The notes below the pieces were generated by a model that saw nothing but the letters and a program-made list of their open reading frames with translations, was not told the DNA's origin and ran no database searches. This document shows positions 6,853 through 13,694 of a stretch of 16,301 nucleotides of DNA, in pieces. The DNA lies in NCBI GenBank assembly GCA_900546745.1, contig URDT01000028.1, positions 1-16,301 on the forward strand, read 5' to 3'. Numbering within the stretch: the stretch's first letter is position 1; the number at the start of each line of letters is the position of its first letter. The translations under genes and the position numbers were made by a program. The DNA is from an uncultured Mycoplasmatota bacterium (GTDB lineage Bacteria > Bacillota_I > Bacilli_A > RF39 > UBA660).

Positions 6853-7410
6853 ATGAAATTAGTAGTTGGTTTAGGCAATCCTGGAAAAGAATATGAAAAA
6901 ACTCGTCATAATATGGGATTTATGGCGATAGATAAATATGCTACTTCAAAAGGCCTTTTTTTTGATAAAGAAAAATTTGGAGGAATTTATACATATTTTT
7001 TATATAACAATGAAAAAATTATGTTGTTAAAACCTCAAAAATATATTAATTTATCAGGTGATGTTATAAAAAAATATATGGATTATTTTAAAATTGATAT
7101 TGATAATTTATTAGTTATTAGTGATGATCTAGATATGAATATGGGAAAAATAAAAATAAAATACAAAGGTAGTAGTGGGGGCCATAATGGCTTAAAAAAT
7201 ATTGAAGCTAATTTAAATACAAGAAATTATAAAAGAATTAAAATTGGTATTTCCAATAATAAACAAATGGATACAAAAGATTATGTGTTAGGAAAATTAG
7301 ATCAAGAATCTAATCAAATTATTCAAAATACTATTGAAAAATTTCCACAGATATTAGATGACTATTTAAGTATGTCTTTTGATAATTTAATGAATAAATA
7401 TAATGGATGA
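6853..7410 (+). CDS. pth: Peptidyl-tRNA hydrolase
   Basis: Pth frees tRNA from peptidyl-tRNA that falls off the ribosome. The 185-aa product starts MKLVVGLGNPGKEYEKTRHNMGF with catalytic N9 and H19; D92 sits in SDDLDM (90-95) and SSGGHNGLKNI follows (108-118). ATG 6853 is preferred over an in-frame ATG at 6817, because it gives the canonical start and has GAGGTGA at 6841-6847, inside the end of rsmI (gap 1 nt). In B. subtilis pth (spoVC) is further on, next to mfd; here it joins the rsmI operon and still precedes mfd. Confidence 0.96.
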   Translation: MKLVVGLGNPGKEYEKTRHNMGFMAIDKYATSKGLFFDKEKFGGIYTYFLYNNEKIMLLKPQKYINLSGDVIKKYMDYFKIDIDNLLVISDDLDMNMGKIKIKYKGSSGGHNGLKNIEANLNTRNYKRIKIGISNNKQMDTKDYVLGKLDQESNQIIQNTIEKFPQILDDYLSMSFDNLMNKYNG

Positions 7411-7429
7411 TACGTCGAGTATCATTTTT
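7407..7429 (+). terminator. Terminator between pth and mfd
   Basis: ATGATAC (407-413 of this kilobase block, i.e. 7407-7413) pairs with GTATCAT (7419-7425) around the loop GTCGA, followed by a T-run to 7429. The stem begins at the pth stop codon. Only about 10 nt separate the T-run from the mfd ribosome binding site, so mfd expression may depend on readthrough or an upstream promoter. Confidence 0.75.
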
Positions 7430-7452
7430 AGTGTTTCTTAGGAGGAGTGAAG

Positions 7453-10400
7453 ATGAAGTCATTTTTTAATACAATTTTTAGTAATCAAACTGAAGAGGTA
7501 GTAACAGGTCTTAATAAAGAATTAAAGGCATTATATGTTTATGATAAATTTATAAATGAAGATTCATCAATATTGCTTGTTACGAGCAGTTTATATGAGG
7601 CTAATCTTTTTTATAAATCAATTAGTTGTTATACAAAAGATGTATTATTTTTTCCAATGGATGATTTTTTGACGAGTGAAGCTTTAGCTATTTCTCCAGA
7701 ATTTAAAAATAACAGATTAATGACTTTGTGTGATTTAAACAATAAAAAAATAATTGTAACAAATTTAATGGGCTATTTAAGATATTTGCCAATTAAAGAA
7801 GTATTTAATGATGCTATTTTAAGGATTGATAAAAATAAAGATTATAATATGAAAGAATTAGTTCAAAAATTAATTTCTTTAGGATATACAAGAGAAACAA
7901 TTGTTTCAAAAACAGGTGAGATGGCAGTTCGTGGCTTTGTTATAGATATTTTTCTTTTAGGTCAAAGCAATCCTATTCGTTTAGAATTTTGGGGTGATAC
8001 AATTGAATCTATTCGAATATTTGATGTAGAGACACAATTAACGTTGGATAATTTAGAATCTGTTCAAATACTACCTAATACAGAGTTTATTACTTCTAGT
8101 GGTGAATTATCTGATAAACATCGTGATTTAACAAAGTACGGTCAAGTAACAAATATTTCTGGCTATTTTGATAATGTTATAACAATATTTAATGAAATAT
8201 CTGAAATTCAAACAAGCTATCAACAATTACAACAAGAAATTATTGAATATAAAGAAAATTCTAATTTGGAAAAAGATATTCAATTTATGAATCATTTAGA
8301 AGATATTCAATTAAAAGAAAAAATTTGTTTATTCAAATTTGATTCTACTATAAATATTTCAAATCAAATTAATTATGTTTCTTATGATATTGACACGCTT
8401 CCAAAGGATTTAAAAGAGTTAAATCAATATTTAAATCAATTAATCAAACAAAATAAAACTGTCGTTATATGTGTTTCTAATCATTATCAAATTAATAAAA
8501 TTTTAGACAATCTAGAGAATTCTAACTTTTTTGTAACAAATGAAAAAGAAATTATTAAAAATAAAATTAACTTAATTATTAAACCTATAGAAAATGGATT
8601 TGTATATAATGAAATAGTAGTAATTAGTGAATCAGAATTATTTCATAAAAAAAACACTAAAATTCGTTATAAAAATAATTTTCAATATGGATCTAAAATT
8701 CGTGACATCAATAAATTAAGTGTAGGTGATTATGTTGTTCATAACGTTCATGGTATTGGAAAATATTTAGGAATTAAGACATTAATTCAAAATAATTTAA
8801 AGAAAGATTATTTAATTATAGAATATAAGGGTGGAGATAAGTTATATATTCCTGTAGAAAAAATTGAATTAATTTCAAAATATTCTACGAATGATAATTT
8901 AGAACCAAAAATTAATAAATTAGGTGGCAATGAATGGAGTAAAACAAAACTTAGAGTAAAACAAAAATTAGAAAATATTGCAGGAGAGTTATTAAAATTA
9001 TATGCAATGCGTGAATCTAGTAAAGGATTTGCTTTTAAAAAAGATGATCAAGATCAAATAGATTTCGAAAACAGGTTTATTTACGAAGATACTGTTGATC
9101 AAAGAAAAGTAACTGAAGAAATTAAAAGAGATATGGAAAAAGAAAAACCAATGGACCGTTTACTTTGTGGTGATGTTGGTTATGGAAAAACAGAAATAGC
9201 GTTTCGTGCGATGTTTAAAGCTGTTATGTCAAATAAACAGGTGGCTTATCTCTGTCCAACCACTATTCTTTCTAATCAACATTATACAAATGCCTTAGAG
9301 AGATTTAAGGAATATGCAGTGAACATAGCTTGTTTAAATCGATTTGTATCACAAAAAGAAACAAAAAAAATAATTGAAGGATTAAAATCAGGGAAAATAG
9401 ATATTGTAATAGGTACACATAGACTGTTAAGCGATGATATTATTTTTAAAGATCTAGGATTACTTGTGGTAGATGAAGAACAAAGATTTGGTGTGAAACA
9501 TAAAGAAAAGATTAAACAATTAAAAAATAATGTGGATGTACTAACTTTATCTGCGACTCCAATCCCAAGAACATTACAAATGTCAATGGTAGGAATTCGA
9601 GATTTATCTTTACTTGAAACTCCTCCCATAAATCGTTATCCAATTCAAACATACGTTTTAGAAGAAAATAGTCAAATTATAAAAGATGCTATTTATAAAG
9701 AATTGGCAAGAGATGGTCAAGTATTTATTCTTTATAATCATGTGTCTGATCTTGAAAATATGGCAAGTCAAATTTCTAAATTAGTTCCAGAGGCTAAAAT
9801 TACTTATGCTCATGGACAAATGACAAAAGTTGAATTAGAAAATGTTATGATGTCTTTTATCAATAAGGAATATAATGTATTATTATGTACTACAATTATT
9901 GAAACAGGAATTGATATTCCATCTGTTAATACGTTAATTATTATTGATGCTGATCGATTTGGTTTGTCACAACTATATCAAATTCGTGGTAGAGTTGGAC
10001 GTGGAAATTTAATTGCTTATTGTTATTTAATGTATAAAAGGGGAAAAGTATTGTCGGAAATAGCAGAAAAAAGATTATCTGTAATAAAAGAATTTACAGA
10101 ACTTGGAAGTGGTTTTGCAATTGCCATGAGAGATTTGTCTATTCGTGGTGCCGGAGATATATTAGGTAGCGAACAGGCTGGATTTATTGATTCTATTGGA
10201 ATAGAATTATATTTAAAAATGTTAGAAGATGAAATCAAAAAATTAAAGGGATTACCAGTAATGGAAGAAAAGACAGATGAACAACCTCTTATTAATGTGG
10301 CAACTTCTATTTCAGATGATTATGTAGAAGAAACAGATTTAAAAATTGAAATTCATAAAAAGATAAATGAAATTAATTCTTATGAGATGTTAAATAAAAT

Positions 10401-10731
10401 CAAGTTAGAATTAGAAGATCGATTTGGAAAATTAAGTGATGAAATGTTAATTTATATGTATGAAGAATTATTTGAGAATAAGGCTAAAAAGATTGGAATC
10501 ACAAAAGTTAGACAAACGAATAATTTTATTGAATTGACATTATCCAAAGAGTTAACAAATCAATTGGATGGACAACATTTATTTTTGGAAACTAGTAAAT
10601 TATCTAGAATGTTTCGTTTTAAAATGACATTAGGATGTCTTGTTATAACACTTGATATTGTCAAATTAGAAAAGCATTATATTTATTATCTTCTTGATTT
10701 TATAAAAATATTAGAACAATCAAAAAAATAG
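7453..10731 (+). CDS. mfd: Transcription-repair coupling factor Mfd
   Basis: Mfd removes stalled RNA polymerase from damaged DNA and recruits UvrA. The 1092-aa protein has the full order: UvrB-like N-terminal module (about 1-330), a CarD-like polymerase-interaction domain (LSVGDYVVHNVHGIGKYLG ... YIPVEKIELISKY, about 422-477), then RecG-like helicase motor with Walker A GDVGYGKT (573-580), DEEQ (674-677), SATPIPRTL, and RGRVGRG (845-851), followed by the TRG motif region and the C-terminal regulatory domain. It is somewhat shorter than the roughly 1177-aa B. subtilis protein. GTG 7447 is in frame upstream, but ATG 7453 has AGGAGGA (7440-7446) at the right distance. Confidence 0.97.
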   Translation: MKSFFNTIFSNQTEEVVTGLNKELKALYVYDKFINEDSSILLVTSSLYEANLFYKSISCYTKDVLFFPMDDFLTSEALAISPEFKNNRLMTLCDLNNKKIIVTNLMGYLRYLPIKEVFNDAILRIDKNKDYNMKELVQKLISLGYTRETIVSKTGEMAVRGFVIDIFLLGQSNPIRLEFWGDTIESIRIFDVETQLTLDNLESVQILPNTEFITSSGELSDKHRDLTKYGQVTNISGYFDNVITIFNEISEIQTSYQQLQQEIIEYKENSNLEKDIQFMNHLEDIQLKEKICLFKFDSTINISNQINYVSYDIDTLPKDLKELNQYLNQLIKQNKTVVICVSNHYQINKILDNLENSNFFVTNEKEIIKNKINLIIKPIENGFVYNEIVVISESELFHKKNTKIRYKNNFQYGSKIRDINKLSVGDYVVHNVHGIGKYLGIKTLIQNNLKKDYLIIEYKGGDKLYIPVEKIELISKYSTNDNLEPKINKLGGNEWSKTKLRVKQKLENIAGELLKLYAMRESSKGFAFKKDDQDQIDFENRFIYEDTVDQRKVTEEIKRDMEKEKPMDRLLCGDVGYGKTEIAFRAMFKAVMSNKQVAYLCPTTILSNQHYTNALERFKEYAVNIACLNRFVSQKETKKIIEGLKSGKIDIVIGTHRLLSDDIIFKDLGLLVVDEEQRFGVKHKEKIKQLKNNVDVLTLSATPIPRTLQMSMVGIRDLSLLETPPINRYPIQTYVLEENSQIIKDAIYKELARDGQVFILYNHVSDLENMASQISKLVPEAKITYAHGQMTKVELENVMMSFINKEYNVLLCTTIIETGIDIPSVNTLIIIDADRFGLSQLYQIRGRVGRGNLIAYCYLMYKRGKVLSEIAEKRLSVIKEFTELGSGFAIAMRDLSIRGAGDILGSEQAGFIDSIGIELYLKMLEDEIKKLKGLPVMEEKTDEQPLINVATSISDDYVEETDLKIEIHKKINEINSYEMLNKIKLELEDRFGKLSDEMLIYMYEELFENKAKKIGITKVRQTNNFIELTLSKELTNQLDGQHLFLETSKLSRMFRFKMTLGCLVITLDIVKLEKHYIYYLLDFIKILEQSKK

Positions 10732-10749
10732 TCATTTGACTATTTTTTT
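10722..10749. terminator. Bidirectional terminator shared by mfd and ppaC
   Basis: A perfect 13-bp inverted repeat: seven A plus TAGTCA (10722-10734) against TGACTA plus seven T (10737-10749). It gives a stem with U-tract in either direction. Both stop codons lie in it: TAG of mfd at 10729-10731 and TAG of ppaC, read on the minus strand, at 10742-10740. Confidence 0.85.
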
Positions 10750-12362
10750 TCAATTGTATTAATAATACTTGGAATAAATTGTTTTTTACGAGATACACAT
10801 CCATCAATATAGGATCCTTCTTTTAAATCATCTATATCAAAACTATTTGCGAAAACTTCTTTCGCTTGTTCATTGTAATAAATGTAAGAACCATTCTTAA
10901 TAATATCAGTTGCAAATAAGGCTAATGCATAATAATCACTATTTTCAGCTATTTGATTAATTAATTCCACATATTCTTCTTTTTCATTTTCAATCTCACT
11001 AATATCGAATGTTGTAATTTGTCCTATTCCTACTTTTTTCTCATCTATTGTAAAGTTTTTGAAATCCATAAATAATATATCTTCTTTTGATTTTCCTTTT
11101 AAAGATGATCCTGCTTTTAATAATTCCATTCCATATTTTTCTAAATCTACTTGAGCAATAGTTGCTAATTCATTTGCTGCTTTTTTATCTATATCAGTAG
11201 TTGTTGGTGAACGGAACAATAATGTGTCAGATATGATACCTGATAACATTAAACCAGCAATATTTTTTGGAATTTTTATTTGATTTTCTTTATATAAAAG
11301 ATAAATAATTGTGTTTGAACTACCTAGAGGCATATTTCTAAAATTAATTGGAAGACTTGTTCCTAGTGTTCCAATTTTGTGATGATCGATAATTTCTACA
11401 ATTTCTGCTTCTTCTAACCCATCTACGCTTTGAATTGCTTCATTATGATCAACAAGGATTACCTTTTTACGTGTAGCATCATTAATGTCTGAAATACGCA
11501 TAAGTCCTAAACATTCGTTATTTTTATTGATAATCGGATAATTGCTATATTTAAATTTTTTTGTTTTATCCATTACATCGTCAACAGTATCTTCTTCATT
11601 GAAACAAATAATATTTTGATTCTCTGTAATTGTGCTTAAAAAATTTGCTAACCATATTTTACGTGATGTAGTAAAACTGTCATAATTTGTACGAATAATG
11701 TTAACTTTATTTTTTCTAGCGATATCTAGGTGAATATCTTTAATTTCGGAATTTCCTGTTAGAACGATTAATTTTACATTATTATTGACAGCATATTCAA
11801 TAATACTATGACGATCACCAACGATAAGCCCTATTTTACTATCTACATTTACATTTTCTATAAATGTAGTGCTACGATAGGAAGCTGTTAATAATTTTAT
11901 ATCAAACTCATCATCAAATTTTAGGATAATTTCTCCATTTATTGATTTTAAAATATTATCGTAAGAAGCATTTAAATGATTTAATTCTTCTTTCATTTGA
12001 TATTTTGCAATATCTTTCATTGAAATTAATCCAGAAAATTTTCCATCTTTATCTATTACTGGTAAATTACCAATATTAAATTTATTCATATAATTATAGC
12101 CATCGTAAATAGATTGATCATTTTTTAAGAAATAATCTTTTATATATTTTGTATCTTTGACTTGTAATTTTACATCATTTAAATATTTTGGCTCATCTTC
12201 CTTAAAATAATTCAAAGCAAATTTAGTTTCATTATTTAAATTTCCTAAAGTTCTTGGTTCAGCAGGGATCCCTAATTGAGTTTTTAAATTAGATAGTGAA
12301 ATTGCTGCAGCAATACTATCTGTATCTGGTTTTTTATGACCAAAAACATATATTTTTTCCAT
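10740..12362 (-). CDS. ppaC: Manganese-dependent inorganic pyrophosphatase with CBS and DRTGG domains
   Basis: A family II soluble pyrophosphatase that drives biosynthesis by hydrolysing PPi. The 540-aa protein has the DHH core, with H9, D13 and D15 (FGHKKPDTDS), D305-H306 (VDHNE), DHH at 326-328 and SDT at 378-380, and the C-terminal DHHA2 motif SRKKQ (524-528) that binds substrate. Inserted in the DHH domain are a CBS repeat (about 70-125), a DRTGG domain (about 150-240, with VGDRHSIIEYA) and a second CBS repeat (about 245-300). In such enzymes AMP/ADP inhibit, and with DRTGG diadenosine polyphosphates activate. An in-frame extension to 12449 exists, but ATG 12362 has AAAGGAGTGA just upstream on the minus strand and the canonical start MEKIYVFGHKKPDTDS. 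It is the only minus-strand gene here. Confidence 0.95.
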   Translation of the reverse strand: MEKIYVFGHKKPDTDSIAAAISLSNLKTQLGIPAEPRTLGNLNNETKFALNYFKEDEPKYLNDVKLQVKDTKYIKDYFLKNDQSIYDGYNYMNKFNIGNLPVIDKDGKFSGLISMKDIAKYQMKEELNHLNASYDNILKSINGEIILKFDDEFDIKLLTASYRSTTFIENVNVDSKIGLIVGDRHSIIEYAVNNNVKLIVLTGNSEIKDIHLDIARKNKVNIIRTNYDSFTTSRKIWLANFLSTITENQNIICFNEEDTVDDVMDKTKKFKYSNYPIINKNNECLGLMRISDINDATRKKVILVDHNEAIQSVDGLEEAEIVEIIDHHKIGTLGTSLPINFRNMPLGSSNTIIYLLYKENQIKIPKNIAGLMLSGIISDTLLFRSPTTTDIDKKAANELATIAQVDLEKYGMELLKAGSSLKGKSKEDILFMDFKNFTIDEKKVGIGQITTFDISEIENEKEEYVELINQIAENSDYYALALFATDIIKNGSYIYYNEQAKEVFANSFDIDDLKEGSYIDGCVSRKKQFIPSIINTIEKK

Positions 12363-12381
12363 ATAAATCACTCCTTTCACG

Positions 12382-12409
12382 ATTATAACACATAAATTTG
12401 GAAAATCAA
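12382..12409 (-). promoter_or_regulatory. SigA-type promoter of ppaC
   Basis: On the minus strand: TTGATT (12409-12404), a 16-nt spacer, and TATAAT (12387-12382) preceded by TGT, an extended -10. The expected start is about 12375, giving a very short leader before the ribosome binding site at about 12378-12369. It lies in the 77-bp gap to the divergent spoVT. Confidence 0.75.
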
Positions 12410-12439
12410 TCCAAAATATTAAAGAAAGTGAGGTATAAG

Positions 12440-12964
12440 ATGAAGGCAACTGGTGTTGTAAGAAGAATTGATGAACTAGGACGTATAGTTATACCGAAAG
12501 AAATTAGAAAGAATTTTAGAATTAAAGAAGGAGAAAATGTTGAAATTTATATTGATGATAATAATATTATTTTAAAAAAATACTCGGAATTAAAAAATGT
12601 ATCCGATATTTCTTCTAACATTATTGATTCTGTTTTTTCTGTAATTAATAAAGATATTATTATTACGGATATGAGTAACATTATGGAATTAAGCTCATCT
12701 TTAAAAAATGTTTTTTTTAATAAAGAATTAAGTGTAGAATATCAAAATATGCTTTCAAAAAGAGAAAAAATCATTCAAAAATCATCGAAAAATTTATGTA
12801 TTACAGATCAAATCGTAGATTATTCTTATATTGTAAATCCAATGATTGTAAATGGTGATTTAATTGGTAGTATTGTATTATTATCTAAAGATACTATAAC
12901 TAATAATGATATAATAGTAGTGGACATTATTACCAAAATTTTGACTAAATATATTGAAGAATAA
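12440..12964 (+). CDS. spoVT: SpoVT-type AbrB-domain transcriptional regulator
   Basis: SpoVT is a forespore transcription factor that tunes sigma-G genes late in sporulation. The 174-aa product starts MKATGVVRRIDELGRIVIPK, almost the textbook AbrB/SpoVT swapped-hairpin DNA-binding domain (residues 1-50), followed by a GAF-like domain (about 55-174, including NPMIVNGDLIGSIVLLSKD). Full length with the C-terminal domain separates it from AbrB, which is about 95 aa. An upstream in-frame ATG at 12398 exists, but ATG 12440 follows GTGAGG (12428-12433) and gives the conserved start. It sits near mfd, as in B. subtilis, and also just before metG, where B. subtilis has abrB. Confidence 0.92.
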   Translation: MKATGVVRRIDELGRIVIPKEIRKNFRIKEGENVEIYIDDNNIILKKYSELKNVSDISSNIIDSVFSVINKDIIITDMSNIMELSSSLKNVFFNKELSVEYQNMLSKREKIIQKSSKNLCITDQIVDYSYIVNPMIVNGDLIGSIVLLSKDTITNNDIIVVDIITKILTKYIEE

Positions 12965-12982
12965 AGAGATGTATGATATAAT
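12954..12982 (+). promoter_or_regulatory. Promoter of the T-box/metG transcript
   Basis: TTGAAG (12954-12959), a 17-nt spacer and TATAAT (12977-12982) preceded by TGA, giving an extended -10. The expected start is about 12988. The -35 box lies inside the last codons of spoVT. Confidence 0.8.
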
Positions 12983-12987
12983 TTTAG

Positions 12988-13215
12988 TGTTTATTGAAAT
13001 GTTGTGAAGGAAAGAAAAATGAATTTATTTTGATAGAGAGCTTATGTTTGGTGGAAATAAGTAAAATAGTCATTTGAAATGGTTCTGGAATAGATTAAGT
13101 GATATTTAGCTTAATCCGTAATTATGCGTTAAATATTTGAGGTAGATGTAAATCTATAAAATAAGGTGGTACCACGTGAACTGCGTCCTTAATCTAGGAC
13201 ACAGTTTTTATTTTT
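12988..13215 (+). promoter_or_regulatory. T-box riboswitch, methionine specific
   Basis: A leader that senses uncharged tRNA. The T-box sequence is AAGGTGGTACCACG (13163-13176), with TGGT (13167-13170) to pair with the tRNA acceptor end; its variable base T fits discriminator A of tRNA-Met. AAGG (13163-13166) can pair with CCTT (13187-13190) and ACG with CGT (13184-13186), forming the antiterminator. Stem III is TAGAT/ATCTA (13143-13147/13152-13156). Stem I contains AGAGAGC and a GGTGG loop, and the likely specifier codon is ATG at 13079-13081 (context GAA-ATG-G). Methionine specificity agrees with metG downstream. Confidence 0.9.
13179..13215 (+). terminator. Regulated terminator of the T-box
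   Basis: AACTGCGTCC (13179-13188) pairs with GGACACAGTT (13197-13206), with one C-A mismatch, followed by a T-rich run to 13215. Its 5' arm overlaps the antiterminator strand CGTCCTT, so the two structures exclude each other. The ribosome binding site GAGGTGA (13216-13222) follows directly. Confidence 0.88.
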
Positions 13216-13225
13216 GAGGTGAAAT

Positions 13226-13684
13226 ATGAGATTTTTTGAAAAAATTAGTTATGAATAGTTTAAAAAAGATGTAAAGGATGATGTAAATTTATATAATTCA
13301 TATCATATTCCAGCAAGAGAAACAAAATTTGCAGCAGGTTATGATTTTGAAGCGATAGAACAATTTATTTTAAAGCCAAATGAAGTGAAGAAAATACCAA
13401 CAGGTATTAAAGTAAATATGAATGATGGTGAAGTTTTGTTATTATTTGTTAGAAGTAGCATGGGATTCAAATATAATGTTAGATTGTGTAATCAAGTAGG
13501 TGTTATAGATAAAGATTATTATAATAATGTAGACAATGAAGGACATATTTTTGTTAAATTACAAAATGAAGGAATGAAAGATTATGTTGTTCATAAAGGT
13601 GACAAAATTTGTCAAGGAATTTTTATAAAATATTTATTAACAGAGGAACAAGAAAATTTTGTTGAACGAAGAAGTGATTATTAG
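13226..13684 (+). pseudogene. dut: dUTPase-like gene interrupted by an in-frame amber codon
   Basis: Reading from ATG 13226, with ribosome binding site GAGGTGA at 13216-13222, gives a 152-codon frame of the trimeric dUTPase family, which turns dUTP into dUMP and PPi. Codon 11 is TAG (13256-13258). Beyond it the frame stays open and keeps motif I AGYDFEA (codons 37-43), RSS (76-78), GVIDKDYYN (92-100) and GDKICQGIF (125-133). No in-frame ATG, GTG or TTG occurs between the TAG and GTG 13385, which has no ribosome binding site and lies after motif I, so restarted translation would not give a working enzyme. Motif V (glycine-rich, GFGSTG-like) is not visible either: the frame ends ERRSDY. TAG is a normal stop elsewhere in this window (mfd, holB). 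Most likely a recent pseudogene; a sequencing error or suppression of CAG-to-TAG is possible. Confidence 0.75.
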
Positions 13685-13694
13685 GAGGTAATTT

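Noticed and set aside
7379..7404. Promoter for mfd (TTGATA ... TATAAT at 7399-7404)
   Set aside because: The spacer is only 14 nt and its start would lie before the pth terminator; not reliable.
9282..9629. 115-codon minus-strand frame inside mfd
   Set aside because: It lies within the helicase motor of mfd, with Ser/Ile-rich content typical of a reverse-frame shadow; the minus frames at 10023-10238, 14858-15106 and 2741-2932 are rejected for the same reason.
13171..13179. Fourth parS-like site (CCACGTGAA) in the T-box
   Set aside because: Shares only the central CACGTGAA; it is explained by the conserved T-box sequence and lacks the left half of parS.
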